A stretch of DNA of 64,000 nucleotides from Flavobacterium pokkalii (GTDB taxonomy: Bacteria; Bacteroidota; Bacteroidia; Flavobacteriales; Flavobacteriaceae), in the NCBI RefSeq assembly GCF_014596575.1, contig NZ_NASZ01000019.1, positions 24,409 through 88,408 on the forward strand, given 5' to 3'. Shown here in pieces: positions 8,923 to 17,905 of the stretch. Every line of letters starts with the position of its first letter. Position 1 is the first letter of the stretch. The translations under genes were made by a program, and so were the position numbers. The notes under the pieces are model-generated. The model was not told where the DNA came from and did no database searches. It saw only the letters and a list, made by a program, of their open reading frames with translations.

Positions 8923-10698
8923 TTATTTTTTCTCAGATTTTTCCATTTTAGCTTTCAAAGCAGCTAACACATCATTGTTATCTCCTAAAGTTGCAGCAGG
9001 TGCATTAGTAGAAGCAGCAGCAGTGTTTTCAGAAGCAGCTTTCACATTTTTCTCTTCTTCTTCACGGAAGATAGCAGTGTGAGAAGCAACTACTCTTTTG
9101 AATTCTTTGTTGAATTCAATTACTTTGAAATCAGCAGATTCACCTTTTTTCAATTTCTTTCCGTCTTCTTTTTCCAAGTGACGAGTAGGAATGAAAGCAA
9201 CGATATCTTCACCAAATTCTACAGTAGCTCCTTTGTCAACGATTTCAGAGATTTCACCATTGTGGATAGTTCCTACAGCAAAAGCTTCTTCATATTTATC
9301 CCAAGGATTAGCAGTAGTTTGTTTGTGACCTAAAGATAATTTACGTCCTTCAACATCTAATTCTAATACAACAACATCTAATTTCTCACCTACGTTTACG
9401 AATTCAGATGGGTGTTTGATTTTCTTAGTCCAAGATAAATCAGAGATATAAATTAATCCGTCGATTCCTTCTTCTAATTCAACGAAGATTCCAAAGTTAG
9501 TAAAGTTTCTAACGATACCTGTGTGTTTAGAACCAACTGGGTATTTAGAAGTGATATCAGTCCAAGGATCTTGAGTTAATTGTTTGATACCTAAAGACAT
9601 TTTACGATCGTCTCTGTCAAGAGTTAAGATAACTGCTTCAACCTCATCACCTACTTTTACGAAATCCTGAGCAGAACGTAAGTGAGTAGACCATGACATT
9701 TCAGAAACGTGGATTAAACCTTCAACACCTTCAGCAACTTCGATAAATGCACCGTAATCAGCGATAACAACTACTTTACCTTTTACTTTATCACCTACAG
9801 TTAAGTTAGCATCTAATGCATCCCATGGGTGAGCGTTTAATTGTTTCAATCCTAATTGAATTCTTGTTTTCTCATCATCGAAATCAAGGATTACAACGTT
9901 TAATTTTTGATCTAATTCAAGAACTTCAGATGGGTGGTTGATTCTTGACCAAGATAAGTCAGTGATGTGGATTAATCCATCAACACCTCCTAAGTCAATA
10001 AACACACCGTAAGAAGTAATGTTTTTAACAACACCTTCTAATACTTGTCCTTTTTGTAATTGACCAATGATTTCTTTTTTCTGTACTTCAATATCAGCTT
10101 CGATAAGCGCTTTGTGTGATACTACAACGTTTTTGAATTCGTGGTTGATTTTCACAACTTTAAATTCCATAGTTTTGTTTACGTAAACATCGTAATCTCT
10201 AATTGGCTTAACATCAATTTGAGAACCTGGTAAGAACGCTTCGATACCGAATACGTCTACGATCATACCACCTTTAGTTCTGCATTTAACGAAACCGTTA
10301 ACGATTTCTCCAGTTTCATTAGCAGCGATAACTCTATCCCATGATTTGATTGTACGTGCTTTTCTGTGAGACAATACTAATTGACCTGTTTTATCCTCAC
10401 GGATGTCGATTAATACTTCTACTTTATCTCCAACTTTTAAGTTAGGATTGTAACGAAATTCGTTTAAAGAGATAACACCTTCAGATTTAGCATTGATATC
10501 AACGATTACGTCTCTATCAGTAATTCTTACAACAACTCCTTCTACTACTTCTTCTTGATCTGTAGAGATGAAAGTTTTAGATACTAATTCTTCGAATTCT
10601 TGTAAGTTTTTCTCATCAACTGCATCAATACCTTCTTCGAAATTGTGCCAGTTAAAATTTGCTAAAAACTCTTCTTGTGATTTTAATTGTTCAGACAT
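8923..10698 (-). CDS. rpsA: 30S ribosomal protein S1
   Basis: RNA-binding ribosomal protein S1 (591 residues) built of six S1 OB-fold repeats. Repeats are easily seen, e.g. 'GVFIDLGGVDGLIHITDLSW', 'GAFIEVAEGVEGLIHVSEMSW' and 'GIFVELEEGIDGLIYISDLSW', each followed by the spaced 'ILDFD/LDRDDRKMSLG' strand. The C-terminus is a low-complexity Ala/Asn/Glu/Lys tail. Length fits the Bacteroidetes family. In this phylum mRNAs mostly lack Shine-Dalgarno sequences, so S1 should be important for initiation. Single-gene unit with its own strong promoter and terminator. The ~110-nt leader is long compared with most promoters here, leaving room for autoregulation (inference). Confidence 0.97.
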   Translation of the reverse strand: MSEQLKSQEEFLANFNWHNFEEGIDAVDEKNLQEFEELVSKTFISTDQEEVVEGVVVRITDRDVIVDINAKSEGVISLNEFRYNPNLKVGDKVEVLIDIREDKTGQLVLSHRKARTIKSWDRVIAANETGEIVNGFVKCRTKGGMIVDVFGIEAFLPGSQIDVKPIRDYDVYVNKTMEFKVVKINHEFKNVVVSHKALIEADIEVQKKEIIGQLQKGQVLEGVVKNITSYGVFIDLGGVDGLIHITDLSWSRINHPSEVLELDQKLNVVILDFDDEKTRIQLGLKQLNAHPWDALDANLTVGDKVKGKVVVIADYGAFIEVAEGVEGLIHVSEMSWSTHLRSAQDFVKVGDEVEAVILTLDRDDRKMSLGIKQLTQDPWTDITSKYPVGSKHTGIVRNFTNFGIFVELEEGIDGLIYISDLSWTKKIKHPSEFVNVGEKLDVVVLELDVEGRKLSLGHKQTTANPWDKYEEAFAVGTIHNGEISEIVDKGATVEFGEDIVAFIPTRHLEKEDGKKLKKGESADFKVIEFNKEFKRVVASHTAIFREEEEKNVKAASENTAAASTNAPAATLGDNNDVLAALKAKMEKSEKK

Positions 10699-10817
10699 GC
10701 TGATTAAAAATTTGTATTCTGTGTTCGCTTGAGCTTCTTAATGTGATAGAAAACTACAGAAGTTGTTGATATAAATAGTTGATACCTAAAGGAAACTCTT
10801 ATTCACCAAAAGGTGCG

Positions 10818-10848
10818 CAAAATTACAACATAAATTCGTAACCACAAA
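10818..10848 (-). promoter_or_regulatory. rpsA promoter (Bacteroidetes type)
   Basis: On the minus strand, TTTG (10848-10845), a 19-nt spacer, then TAATTTTG (10825-10818). This matches the TTTG-N19-21-TAnnTTTG consensus of the Bacteroidetes primary sigma factor. The predicted start leaves a leader of about 110 nt. Confidence 0.8.
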
Positions 10849-11165
10849 ACAAATCTCACTGATAATCACTTAGTAAACAAAATAATAACCCAAACAGCGA
10901 TTTTATCAGTCATTTCAACTAAAATTTGACAACTTTTCGAAAGTTGTCAAATTTACTAAACAGCGATTTTTACTGATTTTTGGAGCAGAAAGTATTGATT
11001 TTTAATGATATTTTGTAAAGCTATTTTGATATATTTGAAAATTAATAACACAACCGCTCATACACATCTACCTTTTTCAGGTGGCTTTATATGATTTTAT
11101 CATACATACACGTTAGTTGTGCTTAATTCACGAAAAACATCCTACAAAAACTTTAAAACATAAAT
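10849..11165. other. Intergenic region with a 15-bp hairpin between short direct repeats
   Basis: No gene seen. A perfect hairpin has arms 10922-10936 and 10940-10954 with a 3-nt loop. It sits between two copies of AAACAGCGATTTT (10892 and 10958). Further right, CACAAC (near 11049) and GTTGTG (near 11117) form a weak distant pair ahead of the methyltransferase gene. The region looks like an insertion boundary, but no transposase or att core was recognised. Confidence 0.5.
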
Positions 11166-11747
11166 ATGAACGATTTAAATATTCTAGACAAGCCTAAGAT
11201 TCACTCAGAAATCGAAAAGAAGTCTAAAGAAATTGGTTTTACAATGCCTTCTGACCTTTACATCGGAACTTTATTAAAAACATTGACAACATCTAAACCA
11301 AAATCAAATATTCTGGAATTAGGAACAGGCATTGGATTGTCTCTATCCTGGATGATAGATGGAATGGATTCTGAATCCAAATTAATTAGTATCGACAATA
11401 ACCCGAAACTGATTGAGATAGCTGAAAATTATTTTGGAGAAGATAAAAGAGTGAAAATAATATATGCGGACGGAACAGAATGGATTAAAAGTTATAAAGG
11501 AGAAAAATTTGATTTAGTTTTTGCAGATGCCTGGCCAGGAAAATATAGTGAAGTTGATGAAATACTTGATTTAATAAAAATTGGTGGCCTATACATTATT
11601 GATGATATGTTGGCTCAACCTAATTGGCCTGAAGGACATCAAGAAAACGTTGATAAACTAATAGAATATTTAGAAAATCGAAAAGATTTCAATCTGACTA
11701 AAATGAATTGGTCAACTGGAATTATAATAGCAACAAAAAAGTACTAA
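11166..11747 (+). CDS. Class I SAM-dependent methyltransferase (O-methyltransferase-like)
   Basis: A 193-residue single-domain methyltransferase. Motif I 'ILELGTGIGLSLSWM' (about 55-70) binds S-adenosylmethionine, 'LISIDNNPKLIEIAENYF' carries the acidic residue for the ribose, and 'FDLVFADAWPGKYSE' is the metal/substrate region typical of the O-methyltransferase family. 'LYIIDDMLAQPNWPEGHQ' follows. The substrate cannot be told. The gene stands alone between two repeat-rich intergenic regions and its A-rich codon use resembles the accessory genes of this window, so acquisition by transfer is possible. It is not related in function to its neighbours rpsA and hsp20. Confidence 0.82.
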   Translation: MNDLNILDKPKIHSEIEKKSKEIGFTMPSDLYIGTLLKTLTTSKPKSNILELGTGIGLSLSWMIDGMDSESKLISIDNNPKLIEIAENYFGEDKRVKIIYADGTEWIKSYKGEKFDLVFADAWPGKYSEVDEILDLIKIGGLYIIDDMLAQPNWPEGHQENVDKLIEYLENRKDFNLTKMNWSTGIIIATKKY

Positions 11748-11774
11748 GTATAACAAAAGCTATAATCCCACGCT

Positions 11775-11860
11775 GCCGCACGAATCCTTTCGTGTGGCAA
11801 TTAAACATAATTATTAAAACCTAATGAGATCCTTCCTTCGTCAGAATGACAAGTTTGCGA
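11775..11860. repeat. Intergenic repeats: REP-like hairpin and a dispersed element
   Basis: A hairpin with arms GCCGCACGAA/TTCGTGTGGC (11775-11784, 11789-11798; one G-U pair) is followed by an element at 11822-11860 beginning TAATGAGATCC. A diverged second copy of that element is at 49062-49098. Both look like dispersed palindromic intergenic repeats. Confidence 0.6.
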
Positions 11861-12040
11861 TAAAAAAACAACCATTCAAAAACTGAAAATTTGACATTTA
11901 TTTCTTAAAAATTATCAAAATTTTCAGAAACAAAATTACATCAAAAAACACAACAACTAACTTATTGTCAGTTTATTGCAAATGGTATTTTCTTTGCTAT
12001 TCAATTATAAAAAGATTGTTTAACTTAAAATTTTATTATT

Positions 12041-12478
12041 ATGACAATTGTTAGATATCAAAACCAATGGCCTAGTTTATTTGACAGATTTTTTAATAAT
12101 GATTTTGAAAGTTGGAATAGAGACAATTTTTCAAAAACCAACACTACTTTACCTTCTTTAAATATCAAAGAAAACAAAGACTTCTTTTTTGTAGAAGTGG
12201 CTGCTCCGGGATTTGAAAAATCAGATTTCAAAATTGAACTGAATAATGATTTATTAACCGTTTCTTCTGAAAAAAAACTAAACAATGAAGTCAAAGATGG
12301 AGAACGAATTACCAAACAGGAATTCAGCTACCAGTCTTTTAGTCGTTCCTTCACACTTCCTGAATTAGTCGATGAAGAAAAAATTTCAGCCAAATATGAA
12401 AATGGAATTTTAGCTATCAGCATCCCTAAAAAGGAAGCCGCAAAACCAAAATCTCCAAAATTAATCGATATCAAATAA
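12041..12478 (+). CDS. Hsp20/alpha-crystallin small heat-shock protein
   Basis: A 145-residue ATP-independent holdase chaperone. The alpha-crystallin domain runs from about 38 to 135 ('FFFVEVAAPGFEKSDFKIEL', 'SFSRSFTLPELVDEEKISA', then the family A-x-x-x-n-G-I-L signature as 'AKYENGILAISIPKKE'). The N-terminal arm contains the Bacteroidetes-type 'PSLFDRFFNNDFESW'. The C-terminal I-x-I-like tail is weak. Such proteins form cytoplasmic oligomers that bind unfolding proteins under heat stress. The gene is monocistronic and convergent with cmk, sharing a terminator. No heat-shock operator (such as CIRCE) was seen upstream. Confidence 0.92.
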   Translation: MTIVRYQNQWPSLFDRFFNNDFESWNRDNFSKTNTTLPSLNIKENKDFFFVEVAAPGFEKSDFKIELNNDLLTVSSEKKLNNEVKDGERITKQEFSYQSFSRSFTLPELVDEEKISAKYENGILAISIPKKEAAKPKSPKLIDIK

Positions 12479-12487
12479 ACTAAAAAC

Positions 12488-12523
12488 AAAAAAAGAGTTA
12501 GTTTTCGCTAACTCTTTTTTTTT
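12488..12523. terminator. Bidirectional terminator between hsp20 and cmk
   Basis: Arms 12488-12501 and 12508-12521 (core AGAGTTAG/CTAACTCT) with long A and T tracts on either side. It touches the cmk stop codon. Confidence 0.85.
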
Positions 12524-13214
12524 ATTCTTTAATTTTATCCTGAACCAATTTCAAAACCAATTCAAATTGCTCTTCCCTGTTCAGATTAGAATTATCAATT
12601 TCTATTGCGTCTTCTGCTTTCACTAAGGGCGAATTACTGCGATGGGTATCAATGTAATCGCGTTCTTCCACATTTCGAAGCACTTCTTCAAAAGTTACCT
12701 GATCGCCTTTTTGGATTAATTCATCATAACGTCTTTGTGCTCGGGTTTGCGCACTGGCAGTCATGTAAATTTTAAGTTCGGCATCCGGAAAAACAACTGT
12801 CCCAATGTCTCTACCATCCATAACAATTCCTTTGTTTTTACCCATTTGCTGTTGCTGTTCTACCAATTTAGCACGAACCTCCGGAATTTCAGCCACCTTA
12901 CTCACAAAACCGGAAACTTCAATAGTACGGATTTGCTTTTCCACATTTTCACCGTTTAAATACATTTCAGCAAAACCTAATTCGGTATTAAATTGAAATT
13001 GCAACTGGATGTTTGGCAAACTTTCAACTAGCGATTGTTTATCCAAATAATCGGTTTTTATATAGCCTTTTTGCATCGAAAAATAAGCAATCGCACGATA
13101 CATGGCTCCTGTATCTACATATACATAACCTAATGCTTTAGCCAGTTGTTTAGCCAAAGTACTTTTCCCAGTTGAAGAAAATCCGTCGATTGCAATGGTA
13201 ATCTTTTTATCCAA
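12522..13214 (-). CDS. cmk: Cytidylate kinase
   Basis: Phosphorylates CMP/dCMP to the diphosphate with ATP in the cytoplasm. The 230-residue length is normal. The P-loop is 'GFSSTGKST' at residues 11-19. The CMP-binding insert begins with 'YVDTGAMYRAIAYFSM', and 'MDGRDIGTVVFPDAELKIY' is the family's conserved RDIGT-type motif. 'ASAQTRAQRRYDEL' is the lid, and 'DTHRSNSPLVKAEDAI' the conserved C-terminal part. The serine replacing the usual second glycine in the P-loop is common in the Bacteroidetes enzyme. It lies downstream of the M1 peptidase in the same orientation but is separated from it by a terminator, so it is probably transcribed alone. Confidence 0.96.
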   Translation of the reverse strand: MDKKITIAIDGFSSTGKSTLAKQLAKALGYVYVDTGAMYRAIAYFSMQKGYIKTDYLDKQSLVESLPNIQLQFQFNTELGFAEMYLNGENVEKQIRTIEVSGFVSKVAEIPEVRAKLVEQQQQMGKNKGIVMDGRDIGTVVFPDAELKIYMTASAQTRAQRRYDELIQKGDQVTFEEVLRNVEERDYIDTHRSNSPLVKAEDAIEIDNSNLNREEQFELVLKLVQDKIKE

Positions 13215-13276
13215 AATTCTAGTTTCTAAGTTTATTCAAAAAAGCAATAAAAGTACATTTTTTTAATCTTAGCAAA

Positions 13277-13306
13277 CAAAAAAGGCTGTTGAAAATTTCA
13301 ACAGCC
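13277..13306 (-). terminator. Terminator of the M1 peptidase gene
   Basis: GGCTGTTGAAA/TTTCAACAGCC arms (13284-13294, 13296-13306). On the minus strand they are followed by TTTTTTGTTT. Confidence 0.85.
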
Positions 13307-13331
13307 TTTCTTTATAAATTAAAATCTAGAA

Positions 13332-15587
13332 TTATTTATCTTTTGTAAAAGGAATGGTTCTGCCATCTCCAACAATCATATCGAAACCAGATTTATCTTC
13401 TTTAAATTTAAATTTCAAACCAGCTCGTTTGGATTCAAATTCATCTTTTCCAATGGATTCAACCGAAAAATCGGAATAATCAGGAATATCAACGTTTAAC
13501 AAAGTATTCTTTTCTGAAATGGTAATTTTAAAAGGCAATCTGGAATTAGAATAAACACCAAAATACGGATCATAAATCATATCTTTTTCTACTAAACCAT
13601 TCGCTGCTGTCCAGGTATTATTAACCTCATTACTATCCGGAAAAACATGTTCCGGATCTAAAACAATACTTTCAATTTCTTCAACAGAGTTATGTTTAAA
13701 TGTCCATTGTGTATTTTTTTGCCAAACTTCAACAGGCAATTTTACTCTGTCGGTTTTTCCGCTTTTAAGTTTAATATCCATTACCACAGGCATAGGCATT
13801 TTTTCAAAGTTTTCTATTGTGATATATACTCCTTTTGCCGGGTCATTTTTTACATATTTAATAGCATTCACACCCTGATCAAAACGCCAGTTGTATTGGA
13901 ACCATCCTCTCCAAAACCAACTTAAATCTTCTCCTCCTACGTTTTCCATGGTTCTAAAAAAATCATCCGGCTGCGGATGTTTGAAAGCCCAACGCTCCAT
14001 ATAGGTTTTGAAAGCCAAATCGAAGCGTTCTTTTCCTAAAATTTGTTCTCTCAGAATCACTAATCCTGCACTTGGCTTAGCATAACATAATTTACCAATA
14101 TTTGCTTCTTTCATATTATCCGGCGAACTCATCATCGTTTCTAATTTCGGATCGGTATATAAAAAGCTGCTCTCATGCATATCTTCTTTTTCACCCTTAA
14201 ACTCTCCGTTATTAAAATCAACATCACTAAGCGAGTTAATAAAAGTATTAAAGCCTTCATCCATCCAGGCAAATAGTCGCTCATTTGATCCAACAATCAT
14301 AGGAAACCAGTTATGTCCAAATTCGTGATCTGTAACTCCCCACAAACTTTTTCCTTTTGACTTCCATCCGCAAAAAACAATTCCCGGATATTCCATCCCT
14401 CCTTCATTTCCTGCCACATTAGTAGCTACCGGATAAGTGTATTCTATCCATCTTTTAGAATAATTTTCTATCGAATGTTTTACAAATTCTGTTGAACGCC
14501 CCCAGGCATCGTTGCCGGCACTTTCCTCTGGATAAACCGAAAGCGCCAATGCTTTTTTTCCACTTGGCAAATTGATTCTGGCTCCATCCAAAATAAAGGC
14601 TGCCGAAGACGCCCAGGAAACATCTCTTGCATTATTCAGTTTAAAATGCCAGGTTTTAGAATTCCCCGAAGTATTTTTGGCCGTCAAAACATCATTCAAA
14701 GAATGAATCATCACCGTATTATCGCTATTCTTAGCTTCATTATATTTTTTAAATTCTTCAACAGAAAAAACTTCTTTTGGATTCGTCAATTCTCCGGAAC
14801 AAACCACAACATGATTCGATGGCGCTGTAATTGATATATCAAAATCGCCATATTCCAAATAAAACTCAGATGCTCCCAAGTACGGATTCACATTCCACCC
14901 TCTTACATCATCATACACACACATGCGGGGATACCACTGTGCGATGGTAAAAATCTTTCCGTTTTTAGTTTCCAAAACTCCGGTTCTGTCCGAACCTTCA
15001 TTTGGAGAAATATAAGAAAACTCTATTTTGAATTCCACTTTCCCTCCTTTAGACTTTAACTCTTTCGGAAGAAACAACTGCATTCTGGTATCACTTATAA
15101 GATACTTAGCCTCCACATCAGCTACTTTCTTATTATCGATTTTTATAATTTTTACTGATTTGATTTTGTGCCCTCCGTCAAAAACCTGTCCCTGACGTCC
15201 ATTTCGACTTCCGGTAATCGGTACAATAGCCTCACCACGGGAATCTCCCCTGAATAAATTTTGATCCAGATTCAACCACAAAAATGACATTGAATCAGTA
15301 CTATTATTGGTATAGGTAATAATATCTGTAGCCGAAATTTCATTTGTTTTTTCGTTTAAAACAGCTGTTAACTTATAATCAGCTCTGTTTTGCCAATATT
15401 CAGCGCCGGGCTGGCCACTGGCCGAACGGGTCAATGTTCCGTTTTTGGTATAAAAATTCGGGCTGAAAGCATCATGATAATCATAATTAGAAACCTGTTT
15501 GATAACTGATATTTCCTGTGCTGCCAAAGAAGCACCTCCTAGTAATATTGCTATTTGAAAAATAGCGACCGACTTATTTATTTTCAT
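13332..15587 (-). CDS. M1 family zinc metallopeptidase (secreted)
   Basis: A 751-residue gluzincin. The N-terminus is a signal peptide ('[12 protein letters not shown]'). An N-terminal beta-sandwich domain is followed by the catalytic domain with the substrate-binding motif 'NEGGMEYPG' (the GxMEN equivalent). The zinc site 'HEFGHNWFP' is at about residue 420, and its third ligand is 18 residues on in 'WMDEGFNTF', giving HEXXH-X18-E. A downstream Tyr-containing helical region and a C-terminal beta-domain complete the fold. These enzymes remove N-terminal residues from peptides; location is periplasm or outer surface. No type IX sorting domain is visible at the C-terminus. Monocistronic with its own terminator. 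Confidence 0.93.
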   Translation of the reverse strand: MKINKSVAIFQIAILLGGASLAAQEISVIKQVSNYDYHDAFSPNFYTKNGTLTRSASGQPGAEYWQNRADYKLTAVLNEKTNEISATDIITYTNNSTDSMSFLWLNLDQNLFRGDSRGEAIVPITGSRNGRQGQVFDGGHKIKSVKIIKIDNKKVADVEAKYLISDTRMQLFLPKELKSKGGKVEFKIEFSYISPNEGSDRTGVLETKNGKIFTIAQWYPRMCVYDDVRGWNVNPYLGASEFYLEYGDFDISITAPSNHVVVCSGELTNPKEVFSVEEFKKYNEAKNSDNTVMIHSLNDVLTAKNTSGNSKTWHFKLNNARDVSWASSAAFILDGARINLPSGKKALALSVYPEESAGNDAWGRSTEFVKHSIENYSKRWIEYTYPVATNVAGNEGGMEYPGIVFCGWKSKGKSLWGVTDHEFGHNWFPMIVGSNERLFAWMDEGFNTFINSLSDVDFNNGEFKGEKEDMHESSFLYTDPKLETMMSSPDNMKEANIGKLCYAKPSAGLVILREQILGKERFDLAFKTYMERWAFKHPQPDDFFRTMENVGGEDLSWFWRGWFQYNWRFDQGVNAIKYVKNDPAKGVYITIENFEKMPMPVVMDIKLKSGKTDRVKLPVEVWQKNTQWTFKHNSVEEIESIVLDPEHVFPDSNEVNNTWTAANGLVEKDMIYDPYFGVYSNSRLPFKITISEKNTLLNVDIPDYSDFSVESIGKDEFESKRAGLKFKFKEDKSGFDMIVGDGRTIPFTKDK

Positions 15588-15697
15588 ATTCTTTTCTATT
15601 TAAAACAAATTAATAAAAAAAATTACAGATTTCTTCTATAATAATGGTGCTTTAATTTAATTTTATGAAATATCTTTACCTCATAAAATTCTAAATT

Positions 15698-16546
15698 TTG
15701 ACAACAAGTATTTCAAACAACTTTCTTTCAGCAAAAATTAACTCTAAAGGCGCTGAATTATTTTCTTTAAAAACAAATAACCAGGAATACATCTGGGAAG
15801 GAAATCCTGATTTTTGGGGTAAACATGCACCTGTTTTATTTCCAATAGTAGGCACATTAAAAAACAACAGCTATCAAATTAACGAGAAAAAACACAAGCT
15901 GTCCCGTCACGGATTTGCCCGGGATATGACTTTCGAATTAATTGAAAAAACCGAAAACAGCGCTACTTTTTCCATTCAATCTTCCGAAGAAACCCTTAAA
16001 GTTTATCCATTCGAATTTGAATTGCAAATTCAATATTTACTTGAGGAAAAAAAATTAAACACCAGCTATAAAGTCATTAATAAGTCACAATCTCAAATGC
16101 CTTTTTCCATTGGAGCGCATCCGGCCTTTGCGTTAAACGGAAATTTTGAAGATTTTGAAATTCAATTCGAAAAAGACGAACCACTTGTCTATTCTTTATT
16201 AGAAAATGATTTAATTTCTAATCAGACAAAGACACTCGAAAAACAAAATGGTGTTGTTCCTCTAAATTACAAACTCTTTGAAAATGACGCTTTGATTTTT
16301 AAAAATCTAGTTTCCAAAAGTTTAAACATCCTAAAAAATAAAACTCCGCTGCTAAAAGTAGATTTTCAGGGATTTCCACACTTGGGCATTTGGACTAAAA
16401 AAGACGCACCATTTCTTTGTATCGAACCTTGGTATGGTTATTCAGACACTAATGATTCAACTGGAAATCTTTTTGAAAAAGAAGGCATTCAACTTTTAGA
16501 TGCTAATGAAATTTTTCAATCTAATTTTACAATCGAAATAGCTTAA
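15698..16546 (+). CDS. Aldose 1-epimerase family protein (LacX-like)
   Basis: A 282-residue galactose-mutarotase-fold protein. The LacX-like features are 'GAELFSLKTNNQEYIWEGNP' near the start, 'LSRHGFARDMTFEL' (about 68-81), 'SIGAHPAFAL' with the likely catalytic His, and 'CIEPWYGYSD' with the likely catalytic Glu. It interconverts anomers of a sugar or sugar derivative; the substrate is unknown. The start is TTG at 15698: no ATG in frame gives a full N-terminus, and 'MTTSISNNFLSAKINSKGAE' aligns with the family start. It diverges from the M1 peptidase and is followed 37 nt later by the DUF3575 gene. Confidence 0.88.
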   Translation: MTTSISNNFLSAKINSKGAELFSLKTNNQEYIWEGNPDFWGKHAPVLFPIVGTLKNNSYQINEKKHKLSRHGFARDMTFELIEKTENSATFSIQSSEETLKVYPFEFELQIQYLLEEKKLNTSYKVINKSQSQMPFSIGAHPAFALNGNFEDFEIQFEKDEPLVYSLLENDLISNQTKTLEKQNGVVPLNYKLFENDALIFKNLVSKSLNILKNKTPLLKVDFQGFPHLGIWTKKDAPFLCIEPWYGYSDTNDSTGNLFEKEGIQLLDANEIFQSNFTIEIA

Positions 16547-16583
16547 ATTTTCACTCAACAAAAACGCTTACAGCAAAATTCTA

Positions 16584-17141
16584 ATGAAAAAAACATTCTT
16601 TTTAAGCATACTTTTACTTGCAACCTTTGTTACAAATGCCCAAACTTACATAAAAATCAATGGTTTATCAGCTTTGGTAGCTGTTCCACAAATTGGTATT
16701 GAAACCAGTATTGGATCAAAATCAACTTTTAGTGTTGATGTTTTTGCTTCATTTTGGAAATCTTTTGACGGAAAACCAATGCAAGCAGTAATGCTAACAC
16801 CTGAATACCGCTATCATTTTAAAGAAAAATACAATGGGTTTTATGCAGGAGCTCATGCCGGACCTGACATTTACAAAATTCAAAAATGGAATTATTGGGG
16901 AACTAATAAATACGAAGAAGGGCTTGGTTATCGCATTGGTGCCACAATCGGATATCAAAAAAAGATAAACAACAAGTTTGTTTTAGATGCTTTTTTTGGT
17001 GGAGGTTGGCATCAGGGCTTTTATAAAGGTTATTATACTGATGGAACTCCCGGAAGATATGAAACAGCAAAACATTACAACAAAAGCGGTGAATGGCTTC
17101 CATACAGAGGCGGAATCATGATTTCTTATCAACTAAATTAA
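16584..17141 (+). CDS. DUF3575 family outer-membrane-like protein
   Basis: A 185-residue exported protein with a signal peptide ('ILLLATFVTNAQ') and a small predicted beta-barrel. Aromatic-rich alternating strands such as 'MLTPEYRYHFKEKYNGFYAG' and 'GYRIGATIGYQKKINNKFVL' are the recognisable DUF3575 pattern found in Bacteroidetes. The C-terminus ends in a strand. Function is unknown; DUF3575 proteins are often predicted outer-membrane proteins. It is 37 nt after the epimerase gene and may be cotranscribed. Its stop overlaps the last codons of the convergent VF530 gene by 4 nt. Confidence 0.82.
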   Translation: MKKTFFLSILLLATFVTNAQTYIKINGLSALVAVPQIGIETSIGSKSTFSVDVFASFWKSFDGKPMQAVMLTPEYRYHFKEKYNGFYAGAHAGPDIYKIQKWNYWGTNKYEEGLGYRIGATIGYQKKINNKFVLDAFFGGGWHQGFYKGYYTDGTPGRYETAKHYNKSGEWLPYRGGIMISYQLN

Positions 17142-17365
17142 TCAAATCTGGGCATTGACCTAACATACAATTCTTCGACTTTTTTTCTCGCCCAATCGGT
17201 TTTTCTCAAAAAAGTTAAACTCGATTTCACCGTTGGATTATGAGAAAAACAACGAATTGGAATTAATTCAGCCAAAGTATCAAATCCATAATACTCAACT
17301 AATTTTTCTACAATTACTTTTAACGTTTTTCCGTGAAGCGGATCATTTGATAGTGGTTTTTCCAT
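17138..17365 (-). CDS. VF530 (DUF2132) family small protein
   Basis: A 75-residue protein recognisable as the VF530 family by 'DPLHGKTLKVIVEKLVEYYG', 'RCFSHNPTVKSSLTFLRKT' and 'WARKKVEELY'. It covers the family from end to end, with no signal peptide or membrane segment. Members form a small helical fold with proposed DNA binding; the cellular role is not established. It converges with, and overlaps by 4 nt, the DUF3575 gene. Confidence 0.9.
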   Translation of the reverse strand: MEKPLSNDPLHGKTLKVIVEKLVEYYGFDTLAELIPIRCFSHNPTVKSSLTFLRKTDWARKKVEELYVRSMPRFD

Positions 17366-17396
17366 AAATACAAAAATAAATCAATTTCGTTAAAAC

Positions 17397-17429
17397 TTTG
17401 TGGAGATTTACTAATTGTTTCTACATTTG
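17397..17429 (+). promoter_or_regulatory. smpB promoter, nearly leaderless
   Basis: TTTG (17397-17400), a 21-nt spacer, then TACATTTG (17422-17429). The ATG of smpB is only 5 nt beyond the -7 element, so transcription should begin at or within a few bases of the start codon. Confidence 0.75.
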
Positions 17430-17434
17430 CATTC

Positions 17435-17893
17435 ATGGTAAAGACAGTCAACATACTTAATAAAAGAGCGCGATTTGATTATGAAATAATCGAAAAATAC
17501 ACGGCAGGAATTGTGCTGGCCGGTACTGAAATCAAATCCATCCGATTAGGAAAAGCCAATATCGCTGAAAGTTTTTGTGAATTCAACGAAAAAAACGAAC
17601 TCTTTGCTATCAATACTTATATTGAAGAATACGCTTTTGGGAACCAATTTAATCACAAATCCCGAAGTGAAAGAAAACTGCTTTTAAACAAACGCGAATT
17701 AAAAAATCTCGCCCGAAGCGTTCAGGCAAAAGGTTTGACTATTATTCCACTGCGTTTATTTACCAACGAAAAAGGAATTGCCAAACTGGAAATCGGACTT
17801 TGTAAGGGTAAGAAAAATTACGACAAACGCGAATCTTTAAAAGAGCAGGACACGAAACGAGATTTGGACAGAATCAAAAAAGCTTTTAATTAA
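17435..17893 (+). CDS. smpB: SsrA-binding protein SmpB
   Basis: Partner of tmRNA in trans-translation, which rescues ribosomes stalled on broken mRNA. The 152-residue length is normal. The beta-barrel core has 'NKRARFDYEIIEKYTAGIVL' and 'GTEIKSIRLGKANIAESF', then 'HKSRSERKLLLNKRELKNL' (tmRNA binding). The C-terminal basic tail 'GKKNYDKRESLKEQDTKRDL' enters the ribosome's mRNA channel. Start chosen at the ATG 5 nt after the promoter -7 element; there is no room for a ribosome-binding site. Convergent with pcm, 12 nt apart. The tmRNA gene itself is not in this window. Confidence 0.97.
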   Translation: MVKTVNILNKRARFDYEIIEKYTAGIVLAGTEIKSIRLGKANIAESFCEFNEKNELFAINTYIEEYAFGNQFNHKSRSERKLLLNKRELKNLARSVQAKGLTIIPLRLFTNEKGIAKLEIGLCKGKKNYDKRESLKEQDTKRDLDRIKKAFN

Positions 17894-17905
17894 TTTTAAA
17901 AGCCT

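Noticed and set aside
11040..11125. Possible integron attC site before the methyltransferase
   Set aside because: GTTAGTT does not fit GTTRRRY and no complementary left core was found.
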